Source: JACVRN01 sp036389255
GTDB taxonomy: Bacteria > Acidobacteriota > Blastocatellia > Pyrinomonadales > Pyrinomonadaceae
Length of the DNA: 64,000 bases
Reading direction: 5' to 3'
Assembly: GCA_036389255.1 (NCBI GenBank)
Contig: DASVQI010000003.1
Location: forward strand, 34,727 to 98,726
Shown: piece by piece, positions 32,088 to 40,953 of the stretch
How positions within the stretch are numbered: the stretch's first letter is position 1
Layout of the letters: each line of letters begins with the position of its first letter
Made by a program: the position numbers and the translations under genes
Notes under the pieces: model-generated
Database searches by the model: none
Seen by the model: only the letters and a program-made list of their open reading frames with translations
Told to the model about the DNA's origin: nothing

Positions 32088-33788
32088 TTAACGTTGCGCG
32101 GCGTACTCCGCCTGCTCTTCCTCCCCTTCATCCAATGCCTGCGTGTAGCTGGGCTGCTCCATCAGGTTGCGCGCCAGAAGTTCTCCGGCACGCTCCAGAA
32201 GCGGACGCAAAGATTGAGTCGAAAGCGCAGAAACGGCCACGCATTCGCGCTCGCCGCTCAAGGTCGCCTGTCGAATGATAGCCTCCATAGCTTCAGGCTC
32301 TACCACGTCCGCCTTGTTGAAGACTACCAGTCGCGGAATCTTGTTGTAATGAAGCTCGGTCAAAATTCTCTCGACCGATTCGAGCTGCTGCATCCAGCGC
32401 GAATTGCTCGCGTCAACCAGCAGGAGCAGCAGGTTGCTTTCGCTTATCTCTTCGAGCGTGGCGCGAAACGCGTTGATTAAATCGGGCGGCAGGTCGCGTA
32501 TAAATCCGACCGTGTCGTTGATGATGACTTCCTGCTCACGCGGCAGCCGCAGGCGACGTGAGGTCGGGTCAAGAGTTGCGAACATGCGCTGCTCCGCGTG
32601 TACGTTGCTGGAGGTGAGCGTGTTGAGCAGCGTGGACTTTCCGGCATTGGTATAACCGACAATGGAGATGACCGGAAACTCCCTGCGTGAGCGCTCCTTC
32701 CTGCGCTCCTGACGCCTCATTCCGTGCGCCTTAATCTCTTTATCCAACCGGTTGATGCGGTCACGGACGCGGCGGCGGTCTGTCTCAAGCTTCGTTTCGC
32801 CCGGGCCTCGACCGCCGATGCCGCCCGCCAATCTTGAGAAAGCAGAGTCCTGGCCCGCGATTAATCTGGGCAGCAGGTATTTCAACTGCGCTAGCTCCAC
32901 CTGAATCTTGCCCTCGCGCGATTGTGCTCGCTGCGCGAAGATGTCCAGTATGAGCTGCGAGCGGTCTATAACTTTCAAGTCCGTGGCTTCCGAAAGCGAG
33001 CGCACCTGAGCGGGCGACAGCTCGCGGTCGAAGACAATCAAGTCCGCGCCTAGCTGAAGAGAGCGTACCAGCAGGTCTTCCAGCTTTCCGCGTCCCAGCA
33101 CGGTGCGCGGGTCAATCTCCTGCCTGCGCTGAATTATCTCGTCAAGCACTACGACCCCGGCGGATGTAGCAAGCTCTCGCAACTCGGCCATGGACTCTTC
33201 GGCCTCGCTGATTGACCCCGTGGTGACGTTCACGAGAATCGTTCTGTCTCTCAAGCCTGCGCGACGAGCCGCGCGGCGGTTTCGCGCCATCTCCTCTTCC
33301 AGAGAGTTGATGAGAGAAAGAAAATCCACGTCCAGCTGCGAGGGAATCTGCGGCGCTAGGAAAGCATAAGGGGCAGCGTTGCTGTCTTCGTCAAGCTCTT
33401 TCGCCGTGGTCGGCAGCAGGTGCGCCGCACGCACATAGCCCGGCAGACCCGTGCGCTCGTCCACATCTACCGAAGCCATCAGGTCTAGACGCAGGAGCGC
33501 CAAGTCCGTCAGGTCGTCCTGCGTCAATTCCTCGCCTCTCAGGTGCGTGTGAACAAAGCGCAGGCCGCGAAAACGGTCTGCGGCGACGCGCGTGCGCTTC
33601 AAATCCGGCAGCTCTATGCGGCGCGCATCGCCAACTATGACGTACTCCACGTAGCCCTTGCGGTCTATGAGAGCGCCAATCTGACGGCGCGTCTCGTGCG
33701 AGAGCTCCGAAAGCTGACGCGCGAACTCGGGCGTAACAATCTGGTGCGGTGAGATGCGGCGAGAGTAGAGCTTTTCTATGCGCCGCAA
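32088..33788 (-). CDS. hflX: GTPase HflX
   Basis: From a TTG at 33788 the protein has 566 residues. It has the HflX N-terminal domain (TGLPGYVRAAHLLP), the coiled GTP-binding linker (LAGGIGGRGPGETKLETDRR) and the G domain: GYTNAGKSTLLN (about 376), DTVGFIRDLP and VFNKAD. HflX splits stalled or hibernating ribosomes. The reading frame continues upstream without a stop to 33870 and encodes the family-typical NIHGNTQGLKQNQ directly before the TTG. The true start is therefore probably non-canonical, with an ATC at 33834-33836 after GGGAGGGTAGGA as the best candidate. Confidence 0.93.
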   Translation of the reverse strand: MRRIEKLYSRRISPHQIVTPEFARQLSELSHETRRQIGALIDRKGYVEYVIVGDARRIELPDLKRTRVAADRFRGLRFVHTHLRGEELTQDDLTDLALLRLDLMASVDVDERTGLPGYVRAAHLLPTTAKELDEDSNAAPYAFLAPQIPSQLDVDFLSLINSLEEEMARNRRAARRAGLRDRTILVNVTTGSISEAEESMAELRELATSAGVVVLDEIIQRRQEIDPRTVLGRGKLEDLLVRSLQLGADLIVFDRELSPAQVRSLSEATDLKVIDRSQLILDIFAQRAQSREGKIQVELAQLKYLLPRLIAGQDSAFSRLAGGIGGRGPGETKLETDRRRVRDRINRLDKEIKAHGMRRQERRKERSRREFPVISIVGYTNAGKSTLLNTLTSSNVHAEQRMFATLDPTSRRLRLPREQEVIINDTVGFIRDLPPDLINAFRATLEEISESNLLLLLVDASNSRWMQQLESVERILTELHYNKIPRLVVFNKADVVEPEAMEAIIRQATLSGERECVAVSALSTQSLRPLLERAGELLARNLMEQPSYTQALDEGEEEQAEYAAQR

Positions 33789-33836
33789 CTGGTTCTGCTT
33801 TAAGCCCTGCGTGTTACCGTGTATGTTACTGATGAT

Positions 33837-34142
33837 TCCTACCCTCCCGGAAAAAGACAGTCCTCGCTCTAAATCTTAAAGACCCGTAAGTCTTTAGACT
33901 CATCTGTGCCACCTTTTGTTTGCTGTCGCTTTGTAGTTACAGGAAGATTGTAGCGAGCGGGATGTGTCGGACGCCTCTGTGAGATTACTCTCTTTTGCTC
34001 TCTGCGAAAACTCTTCGCCTTGTCGCTTGAGCATCGTGCTGTAGGTTTCCGGTCAAGCGCTCGGGCCCGTGAATTTCTCAGGCGCAAAAAGCATCGCTCC
34101 CTACGGGAAGAGCATTTTCGGGAGCGGCTTGACTTAGACCGG
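33837..34142 (-). promoter_or_regulatory. Long structured 5' leader of hflX with upstream -10 box
   Basis: On the minus strand TATAAT (34148 to 34143) is preceded by TTGCGT with a short 15-nt spacer. The resulting leader would be about 300 nt. It contains inverted pairs such as CGCTTGA with TCAAGCG, GCTCCC with GGGAGC and AAAGAC with GTCTTT. An open frame of 98 codons inside it is arginine-rich and unconvincing. The remaining bases to 34301 show no gene. Confidence 0.35.
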
Positions 34143-34301
34143 ATTATAACATAGCGAGCCCGCACGCAAGCAGAAAAAGAGGCGAAATTTTAAGCCCGCA
34201 CCGGCGAGAGTTCTTGGAGCATAAAGCAGGTTAGACACCACTTGTCAGCCCGTCGTATGATGAATGGCTGGCAACTTGATTTTCATGGAAAGGCGGGCTG
34301 A

Positions 34302-35330
34302 ATGAGCGTGGCAGGGCGTATTGTGCGGATTACTCCGGCGGCGGGTATTCCCGGCGGAGAGGTCGTCATAGAATGCAGCGATTACGATACCAGTAATCTG
34401 CGAGGCTGTTACCCTTTGTTTGGCGCTGCAATAGGACAGGTGGTGGGACTCTCTGCGCGCCGCGTGCTGGCAATCGTTCCCGACTCAGGCTTGGGCGGCG
34501 AGGTCGAGGTGCTCTTGAGCAACAACGGAAAGCTGAGCGAGCCCGCCAGCTTCATAGCCGGTACGAAGCTCGCGGAAGATTTACATCCGGTTGCCAATCC
34601 GGCCTTTGACCCTGACGACGGCTCGCTCTTTGTCACGCGCTCAGGCTCGCGTGGGCAGCAGATGCCCGTCTCCATCTTTCGCATAGATACGCAGGGCGAG
34701 CTTGATGCTTTCTCGGGCGACATTACCAACCCTACAGGCATAGCCTTTGACCCTTCCGGCCAGATGTACGTGTCCAGCCGTCTGGACGGAACCGTCTATC
34801 GCATCTCGCACTTCAAGGAGCCCGTGGCCTTCGCGCAGAATCTGGGCGTCGCAACCGGAATTGCCTTCGACTCGGACGGCCATCTATACGTGGGCGACCG
34901 TACGGGAACCATCTATCGCGTCAACGGCATCGGCGAAGAGAGAGCCTTTGCACAGCTTGAGCCTTCCGTGTCCGCCTATCATCTGGCGTTTGGCCCAGAC
35001 CATCAGTTGTACGTCACAGGGCCTACGGTCTCAAGCTACGACAGCGTCATGCGCATCAACGAGAATGGAGAGGCGAGCGTCTTTTATAAAGGCTTAGGGA
35101 GGCCGCAGGGGCTGGCTTTCGACCGGGAAGGCAATCTGTACGTCGCCGCCAGCCTGCGCGGGCGGCGAGGCATAGTCCGCATCTCGCCGGACGGAGAAAG
35201 GGCGGAGATGGCCGTCGCCGGAATGAACGTCATAGGGCTGGCGTTCAGCGCTACGGGCGACATGGTGGTGGCTACGACGGAAGCCGTCTACAGCCTGCCG
35301 CTAGGCATACAAGGCATCCTGTTGAAGTGA
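34302..35330 (+). CDS. IPT/TIG domain plus NHL-type beta-propeller protein
   Basis: A 342-residue protein without signal peptide. Residues 5-90 form an IPT/TIG-like immunoglobulin domain (ITPAAGIPGGEVVIEC, VLAIVPDSGLGGEVEVLLSN). Residues 95-340 are NHL/SMP-30-like propeller blades with a repeated pattern: NPTGIAFDPSGQMYVSS, VATGIAFDSDGHLYVGD, RPQGLAFDREGNLYVAA. Proteins of this sort bind partners or small ligands; some are lactonases, but no lactonase metal triad is evident. It stands alone, divergent from hflX and upstream of the site-2 protease gene. Function unknown. Confidence 0.75.
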   Translation: MSVAGRIVRITPAAGIPGGEVVIECSDYDTSNLRGCYPLFGAAIGQVVGLSARRVLAIVPDSGLGGEVEVLLSNNGKLSEPASFIAGTKLAEDLHPVANPAFDPDDGSLFVTRSGSRGQQMPVSIFRIDTQGELDAFSGDITNPTGIAFDPSGQMYVSSRLDGTVYRISHFKEPVAFAQNLGVATGIAFDSDGHLYVGDRTGTIYRVNGIGEERAFAQLEPSVSAYHLAFGPDHQLYVTGPTVSSYDSVMRINENGEASVFYKGLGRPQGLAFDREGNLYVAASLRGRRGIVRISPDGERAEMAVAGMNVIGLAFSATGDMVVATTEAVYSLPLGIQGILLK

Positions 35331-35467
35331 GCCTTAAGAGATGGGCGGGGCAGCCGGTAAAGAATGGATTTATCTACGCACTGTCCACTTATTTTGACAG
35401 TGCCAATGGCGCGTGATACTTTTGCGTGTTTTGATGGGCCGGGTTGACTGCAAGGTATATCTGAACT

Positions 35468-36133
35468 ATGGATAGCTCTATTATAGGCCAGTTAATCATC
35501 TACATGGTGGTGCTGGTATTCGCCATCTCCGCGCATGAGTGCGCGCACGCCTGGATGTCTAATCGTTTCGGCGACGACACGGCGCGGCTGCTGGGGCGCG
35601 TCACACTTAACCCCGTGGCGCACACAGACCCCATCGGCACACTGCTTATTCCTATAGTCGTCTTTATCTTTGGCGCGATGGGCGGGGGGAGGATTCCGCT
35701 CATCGGATGGGGAAAGCCCACGCCGGTCAACCCGCTTCGCTGGCGCAATAAAGATTTGGCAAACGTTATGGTTTCGGCGGCGGGAATTCTGGCTAATCTC
35801 TTAATCGCCATCGTAGCCTTTATAATTATCAAAGCATTCATCGTCACAAACTCGTTCAGTTCAGTTCCGGAATCTCTCAGAGAGCCGACGGCGCTTTTCC
35901 TAGACTATCTGTTAATGATGAATGTCTCGCTGGCCATCTTTAATCTGTTGCCTTTCCCGCCGCTAGACGGGAGCAAGATTCTTGAGACGTTCCTGCCTGC
36001 GAGCATGAAGCCGACGCTGAACCTGCTTGAGCAGTATGGTTATCTGATTTTAATGGTTCTAGTCTACATGGGCTTTTTCAGCGCGATTATGCGACCGGTG
36101 ATGAGTTTTATAGACTATCTATTGCGGCTCTAA
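35468..36133 (+). CDS. Site-2 protease family (M50) membrane metalloprotease, YwhC-like
   Basis: A 221-residue integral membrane protein. ISAHECAHAWMSNRFGD (about residue 20) holds the HExxH zinc motif, and FNLLPFPPLDGSKIL (about 158) supplies the third ligand Asp. The insert GWGKPTPVNPLRW is typical of the small M50 branch. At least four hydrophobic segments are visible. It would cut transmembrane segments of unknown substrates. It is followed by trpS, scpA, scpB and rluB, an order seen in many bacteria. AACCGG/CCGGTT at the stop may form a weak hairpin. Confidence 0.9.
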   Translation: MDSSIIGQLIIYMVVLVFAISAHECAHAWMSNRFGDDTARLLGRVTLNPVAHTDPIGTLLIPIVVFIFGAMGGGRIPLIGWGKPTPVNPLRWRNKDLANVMVSAAGILANLLIAIVAFIIIKAFIVTNSFSSVPESLREPTALFLDYLLMMNVSLAIFNLLPFPPLDGSKILETFLPASMKPTLNLLEQYGYLILMVLVYMGFFSAIMRPVMSFIDYLLRL

Positions 36134-36167
36134 CCGGAAGAGCCGGTTTGACTCATAGTGATATCAA

Positions 36168-37160
36168 ATGCGTAAGCGAATCTTTAGCGGCGCTCAGCCG
36201 ACGGGCAATCTTCACATAGGTAATTATATAGGCGCTCTGCGGAACTGGGCGGAGCTACAGCACGAGTACGAGAGCTTCTTCTGCATAGTCAACCTGCACG
36301 CCATCACAGTAACCAAAGACCCCGTGCGGCTCAGGGAGAAGACGCGCGAAGTTGCGCGGCTCTATCTGGCCGCAGGCATTGACCCGAAGGTTTCGACGGT
36401 CTTCGTGCAGTCGGACGTGCCGGAACACGCAGAGCTTACATGGATTCTTAACTGCGTGACGCGCATGGGCGAGCTTGAGCGCATGACGCAGTTCAAGGAG
36501 AAGAGGGGAAAGCAGCGCGAGAACGCGGGCGTGGGGCTTTTCGATTACCCGGTGCTGATGGCCGCAGACATCCTGCTATATAAAACTGACCTTGTGCCGG
36601 TGGGTCAGGATCAGAAGCAGCATCTGGAATTGACGCGCGACTTGGCCGTGCGTTTCAACCGCGACTACGGCGAGACGTTCCGCGTCCCTGAGCCTTACAT
36701 CCCAAAGGTCGGAGCGCGAATCCTAGCGCTGGATGACCCTGCGAAGAAGATGTCCAAGTCGGACGAGAACGCGAACGGCGGCATCTTTCTGACGGACGAC
36801 GCGGACACGATTCGCCGCAAGTTCAAGCGTGCGGTGACGAACTCCGGCACAGAGATTCGCTTTGACGAGACTCGCCCGGCGATTACGAACCTGTTGACCA
36901 TCTACCAGCTTTTGACCGGCAAGAGCCGGGAGCAGATAGAGGAGCATTTCGCAGGCAAAGGCTACGCGCAGTTAAAGGGCGATTTGGCCGAAGCCACCGT
37001 AGAGTTTTTGACGCCGTTTCAGGAGCGCGTGCGAAGCATCAGTGATGAAGAGCTTGACGGCATCTTCGCGCAAGGGGCCGAGCGAGCTAGAGAGGTCGCG
37101 CGCGTGACCTACAAAGAGGTGAAGGAACGGCTTGGTATTGAGGGAGCGCGTCGTAACTAA
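36168..37160 (+). CDS. trpS: Tryptophan-tRNA ligase
   Basis: A 330-residue class I synthetase. FSGAQPTGNLHIGNYIGALR contains the HIGN form of the HIGH motif (about residue 17), and KKMSKSDENANG is the KMSKS loop (about 198). YPVLMAADILLYKTDLVPVG and QKQHLELTRDLAVRFN are TrpRS signatures. It charges tRNA-Trp in the cytoplasm. It lies 34 nt after the protease gene and 11 nt before scpA. Confidence 0.96.
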   Translation: MRKRIFSGAQPTGNLHIGNYIGALRNWAELQHEYESFFCIVNLHAITVTKDPVRLREKTREVARLYLAAGIDPKVSTVFVQSDVPEHAELTWILNCVTRMGELERMTQFKEKRGKQRENAGVGLFDYPVLMAADILLYKTDLVPVGQDQKQHLELTRDLAVRFNRDYGETFRVPEPYIPKVGARILALDDPAKKMSKSDENANGGIFLTDDADTIRRKFKRAVTNSGTEIRFDETRPAITNLLTIYQLLTGKSREQIEEHFAGKGYAQLKGDLAEATVEFLTPFQERVRSISDEELDGIFAQGAERAREVARVTYKEVKERLGIEGARRN

Positions 37161-37171
37161 GAGAGGCAAAC

Positions 37172-37996
37172 TTGACGGCTAATCCAGAAGAGCTAATGAG
37201 CGACGTGGCGGAGAGTGCGGCGGAAGCGCCCGAAGCGCAGCAGACCTTAAAGGTCGCGGGCGCTATGCCGGAAATCACCAGCAACGCGAGCGGCGACGAG
37301 CTCAAGATAGTTCTGGGCGAATTCGCTGGGCCGCTAGACCTTCTGCTCTATTTAATACGGCAGGAGCAGGTCAGCATCTACGACATCCCGGTCGCGCGCA
37401 TCACGGACGAATACCTTCGCTATCTTCGTCTCATGCAGGAGCTGGACATAGCCATCGCGGGCGATTTTTTAGTGATGGCCGCAACGCTGATAGAGATTAA
37501 GTCCAAAATGCTTCTGCCGCCCGACCCGCGCGCCGCGCAGGAGGAAGAGGCGGAAGACCCGCGCTCGGAACTCATCAACCAGCTTCTCGAGCACCAGAAA
37601 TTCAAGGAAGCCGCGCAGATGCTCTGGTCGCGCGTGACCGTGGAGCAGGCCATCTTTCATCGCGGCGAGCTTGAGACGGACAAGAATAATCCTGAAGTTG
37701 CCGTCGGCGTCTTCGACCTTCTGAAGGTCTTTCAGGAGATTCTGGCCCGCCAGAGGGAAGAGGTGCTGCTTGAGATTGAGCGCGACGAGATAACCATGAC
37801 GGAGATGCTCGAACGACTCCGCAACATGGTCATGTCCGCAGGCGAGCTTAACCTGCGCGTCTTCTTCGAGCGCGCACGCTCGCGCAGGGAGCTTGTGCTG
37901 GCCTTCCTCTCGGTTCTTGAGCTGGTGCGAACCACGGAAATATCTTTGATGCAGCGCGAGACGTTCGGAGAAATCGTAGCCCGCGTTGCCAACTGA
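37172..37996 (+). CDS. scpA: Segregation and condensation protein A (kleisin)
   Basis: A 274-residue protein. VLGEFAGPLDLLLYLIRQEQ (about residue 45) and IYDIPVARITDEYLRYLRLM are the N-terminal kleisin motif that binds the SMC neck. KSKMLLPPDP is conserved, and the C-terminal winged helix (LSVLELVRTTEISLMQRETF) binds the SMC head. It bridges SMC with ScpB in chromosome condensation. I use the TTG at 37172 with GAGAGG upstream; an ATG at 37196 would remove eight residues. Followed by scpB after 17 nt. Confidence 0.93.
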   Translation: MTANPEELMSDVAESAAEAPEAQQTLKVAGAMPEITSNASGDELKIVLGEFAGPLDLLLYLIRQEQVSIYDIPVARITDEYLRYLRLMQELDIAIAGDFLVMAATLIEIKSKMLLPPDPRAAQEEEAEDPRSELINQLLEHQKFKEAAQMLWSRVTVEQAIFHRGELETDKNNPEVAVGVFDLLKVFQEILARQREEVLLEIERDEITMTEMLERLRNMVMSAGELNLRVFFERARSRRELVLAFLSVLELVRTTEISLMQRETFGEIVARVAN

Positions 37997-38013
37997 AAAC
38001 CATTTATTGAGCC

Positions 38014-38802
38014 ATGAGTGAAGAGATTAAGAGTGTGGAAGAGATGTCGGAAGATTTAAACGGCAGTGAAGATACGGACGCGCTGGAAGCGGCTGTGGAC
38101 GAGCTTGAGCAGGAGCTTGAAGCCGGGGACTTCGAGGATGACGTTGTCATTCACGATGCGGACGCAGAAGACGCGCTGGAAGAAGCAAGAGCGCGCGCCG
38201 AAATCGAAAAGCACGCGATGGCTTCCTCTTCGTCTTCCGTGGAAGACGATTCGACGCCGAGCGTGCGCGGCATGGCAGAGCTGATTGCAATCGTTGAAGC
38301 GCTCATCTTCGTCTCTGAAGAGCCTCTGACGGCCAAGTCAATCGCTGACGTGCTCAAGGAAGACCGCGGCTGGATAGAGATGGCGATTGAAGAGCTTGCT
38401 AAAGAGTTCAATTCGCGCCAGAGCGGCCTGCAACTCAGAGAGGTCGCGGGCGGCTGGCAGATTGCCACGCGCGCAGAGTATCACGAGTACGTGCGAGCCT
38501 TTCTCAAATCTCGCCCTTCCGCAAAGCTCTCGCTCGCGGCGCTTGAGACGCTCGCCGTCATAGCCTACAAGCAGCCCGTCACCGTCCCCGAAATCCTTGA
38601 GATACGCGGCGTGCAATCGTCCTCCGCCATCAAGACGCTTCTGGACAAACGCTTAATCGTCGCCAAGGGGCGCAAGGAGACGGTCGGTCGCCCGATGATG
38701 TACGGCACGTCGAAAGAGTTCCTACTACAGTTCGGCCTGAAGGATTTAACGGAGCTTCCCAGCATTGAAGACTTTGAAGATTTAGCTGGCGGTGGAGCAT
38801 AG
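38014..38802 (+). CDS. scpB: Segregation and condensation protein B
   Basis: A 262-residue protein. Residues 85-245 form the tandem winged-helix ScpB core: LIAIVEALIFVSEEPLTAKS, LREVAGGWQIATRAEY, LSLAALETLAVIAYKQPVT and EILEIRGVQSSSAIKTLLDK. The first 80 residues are a strongly acidic extension (ALEAAVDELEQELEAGDFED), longer than in most ScpB proteins. It is the accessory subunit of the SMC-ScpAB complex. The stop is followed after 4 nt by repeat E8. Confidence 0.93.
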   Translation: MSEEIKSVEEMSEDLNGSEDTDALEAAVDELEQELEAGDFEDDVVIHDADAEDALEEARARAEIEKHAMASSSSSVEDDSTPSVRGMAELIAIVEALIFVSEEPLTAKSIADVLKEDRGWIEMAIEELAKEFNSRQSGLQLREVAGGWQIATRAEYHEYVRAFLKSRPSAKLSLAALETLAVIAYKQPVTVPEILEIRGVQSSSAIKTLLDKRLIVAKGRKETVGRPMMYGTSKEFLLQFGLKDLTELPSIEDFEDLAGGGA

Positions 38803-38806
38803 AATA

Positions 38807-38867
38807 GCAATCAGTAATCAGCAGGAAGACCGTCCTGCTTTTACTGATGGCTGACGGCTGATTACTC
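38807..38867. repeat. Heptad-repeat hairpin E8
   Basis: Left arm 38807-38826 and right arm 38833-38853 share AGCAGGA/TCCTGCT at the apex. The right side continues in 7-nt units (ACTGATG, GCTGACG, GCTGATT). It starts 4 nt after the scpB stop and ends 4 nt before the rluB ATG, leaving no Shine-Dalgarno. Confidence 0.75.
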
Positions 38868-38871
38868 ATTT

Positions 38872-39648
38872 ATGGAAGAGCGCCTTCAAAAATTGATTGC
38901 GGCTGCCGGGATTGCTTCGCGCCGCCACGCGGAAGAGCTAATCACGGCGGGGGACGTGACCGTCAACGGCAAGGTCGTCAAGACGCTCGGCGCTAAGGCC
39001 GACCCTGAGCGCGACCACATAAAGGTGCGCGGGCGGCTTATCAATCCGCGTCTGAATCTGCGCGAGCCGGTCTACGTGCTGCTGAACAAGCCGCGCGGCT
39101 ATCTTTCCAGCGTCTCAGACCCGGAAGGCAGGCCGCTTGTGACAGAGCTTGTGCCGCGCTCGCTCGGCCGGCTTCACCCGGTCGGGCGGCTGGATTTCAA
39201 CACCGAAGGGCTCTTGATTCTGACCAACGACGGCGAGTTGACGAACATCATCACGACCGCGCGCAATCGCGTGAGGAAAGTCTACGAGGTCAAGGTCAAG
39301 GGTGTCGCGCCCGAAGACGCTATTGAGCGGTTGCGGCGCGGCGTTACTCTGGATGACGGAACGCGCACAGCGCCAGCCGAAATCAAGCGCGTAGAAGAAT
39401 CCGAATCAAACTCATGGTTTCAAGTCGTCCTGCTTCAGGGACGCAACCAGCAGATTCGGCGCATGTTCGACGTTATAGGTCATTCGGTAGTAAAGCTTCG
39501 CCGCACGAAGATAGGATTTCTTTCGGACGAAGGGCTCAAGCCCGGTCACTGGCGCTTCCTGGCCCCGGCGGAAGTGGCCCGCCTCAAAAAGATGAAACAG
39601 GCCACGAAAGCTGCGGCGAAAAAGCGCCCGGCGGGTCACGCTTCATGA
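38872..39648 (+). CDS. rluB: RsuA/RluB-family 23S/16S rRNA pseudouridine synthase
   Basis: A 258-residue protein. Residues 1-60 are an S4 RNA-binding domain (RLQKLIAAAGIASRRHAEEL). The catalytic motif is LHPVGRLDFNTEGLLILTND (about 103), with the aspartate of GRLD as nucleophile. LQGRNQQIRRMFDVIGHSV is the RsuA-family C-terminal signature. It ends in a basic tail (KKMKQATKAAAKKRPAGHAS). Family and synteny with scpAB favour RluB. The ATG has no Shine-Dalgarno; repeat E8 occupies that position. Confidence 0.9.
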   Translation: MEERLQKLIAAAGIASRRHAEELITAGDVTVNGKVVKTLGAKADPERDHIKVRGRLINPRLNLREPVYVLLNKPRGYLSSVSDPEGRPLVTELVPRSLGRLHPVGRLDFNTEGLLILTNDGELTNIITTARNRVRKVYEVKVKGVAPEDAIERLRRGVTLDDGTRTAPAEIKRVEESESNSWFQVVLLQGRNQQIRRMFDVIGHSVVKLRRTKIGFLSDEGLKPGHWRFLAPAEVARLKKMKQATKAAAKKRPAGHAS

Positions 39649-39660
39649 TGAGAATGAGGT

Positions 39661-39713
39661 AAGATAATGATTCATTTCTTCATTGAAAAGATGAACCGAT
39701 GAATCAATATCTT
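39661..39713. repeat. Heptad-type hairpin E9
   Basis: Arms of 23 nt (39661-39683 and 39691-39713) with about four mismatches and a 7-nt loop. It is AT-rich, unlike its surroundings, and ends just before the AAGGGG of the acyl-CoA dehydrogenase gene. Confidence 0.7.
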
Positions 39714-39729
39714 AAGGGGTTTTAGTTTT

Positions 39730-40872
39730 ATGGAATTCGAGCTGAGTGAAGAGCAGCAACAGGTGAAAGCGAGCGTGCGCGAGTTTGCCGAAGGCGAGAT
39801 TGCGCCGCACGTCATGGAGTGGGACGAGACGCAGCATTTCCCTGTGGAGCTTCTTCCAAAGCTTGCCGAGCTTGGATTGATGGGCGTCATCTTTCCGGAA
39901 GAGTACGGCGGCGCGGGCATGGGCTACGTTGAGTACGTGGCCATCATAGAAGAGATTTCCCGCGTTGACGGCTCGATAGGCATCTCCGTCGCCGCGCACA
40001 ACTCGCTCTGCTCGAATCACATTTACATGTTCGGCACCGAAGAGCAGAAGCGCAAGTATCTTGTCCCGCTTGCTCAGGGCCAGCACCTTGGAGCGTGGGG
40101 ATTGACGGAAGCCAGCGCTGGCTCGGACGCTTCGGGCACTCGCTCTACCGCCGTCAGGCGGAACGGCGGCTGGGTCGTCAACGGCTCCAAGAACTTCATC
40201 ACTCACGCGATTCACGGCGACACGCTCGTCGCCGTGGCCGTCACAGACCGCTCGAAGGGAAGCAAGGGCATCACGGCCTTCATCTTCGAGAAGGGCATGA
40301 ACGGCTTCGCGCCGTCTAAGAAAGAGAACAAGCTTGGCCTTCGCGCCTCTGAGACTGCCAGCGTGGTCTTTGAAGACTGCTACCTGCCGGACGAGAACCG
40401 GCTGGGCGACGAGGGCATGGGCTTTATACAGGCCATGCAGATTCTGGACGGCGGGCGCATCTCGATTGCCGCGCTGGCTCTGGGCATAGCTCAGGGCGCT
40501 TATGAATCGGCTGTGCGTTACGCGAAGGAGCGGGAGCAGTTCGGCAAGCCTATAGCTGAGTTTCAGGCTATTCAATTCAAGCTGGCGGACATGGCCACGC
40601 AGATAGAGGCCGCGCGCCTTCTGACATTCCGCGCAGCTTACATGAAGGATCAGGGCAAGCGCGTGACGAAGGAATCATCCATGGCCAAGCTCTACGCTTC
40701 GGAGATAAGCGTGAAGGTTTGCGAGGAGGCCATACAGATTCACGGCGGCTACGGTTACACGAAGGACTACCCGCCGGAGAAATACTGGCGCGACTCGAAG
40801 CTCTGCACCATAGGCGAAGGAACCAGCGAGATTCAGCGCTTAGTCATCGCGCGCCAGTTGTTGAAGCAATAG
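39730..40872 (+). CDS. Acyl-CoA dehydrogenase (short/medium-chain type)
   Basis: A 380-residue flavoprotein of standard length. AWGLTEASAGSDASGTRSTA (about residue 120) and FITHA are FAD/substrate segments. IAALALGIAQGAYE and the C-terminal IQIHGGYGYTKDYPPEKYWR and TIGEGTSEIQRLVIARQLL are family signatures; the Glu of GEGTSEIQ is the position of the catalytic base in butyryl-CoA dehydrogenases. It oxidises an acyl-CoA to the 2-enoyl-CoA, passing electrons to ETF. Its neighbours meaB and the epimerase suggest a link to branched-chain or propionate breakdown (inference). Confidence 0.93.
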   Translation: MEFELSEEQQQVKASVREFAEGEIAPHVMEWDETQHFPVELLPKLAELGLMGVIFPEEYGGAGMGYVEYVAIIEEISRVDGSIGISVAAHNSLCSNHIYMFGTEEQKRKYLVPLAQGQHLGAWGLTEASAGSDASGTRSTAVRRNGGWVVNGSKNFITHAIHGDTLVAVAVTDRSKGSKGITAFIFEKGMNGFAPSKKENKLGLRASETASVVFEDCYLPDENRLGDEGMGFIQAMQILDGGRISIAALALGIAQGAYESAVRYAKEREQFGKPIAEFQAIQFKLADMATQIEAARLLTFRAAYMKDQGKRVTKESSMAKLYASEISVKVCEEAIQIHGGYGYTKDYPPEKYWRDSKLCTIGEGTSEIQRLVIARQLLKQ

Positions 40873-40953
40873 ATATTTCATGAAGAAGATAACAGTCGCG
40901 CCCCTTTTCATCTGTCTCTTGAAGAGCGCAGATGACGCTACGAGCTTTTTTGA

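Noticed and set aside
33869..34165. 98-codon arginine-rich minus-strand frame upstream of hflX
   Set aside because: Low-complexity composition, no ribosome site, and it overlaps the probable leader and promoter.
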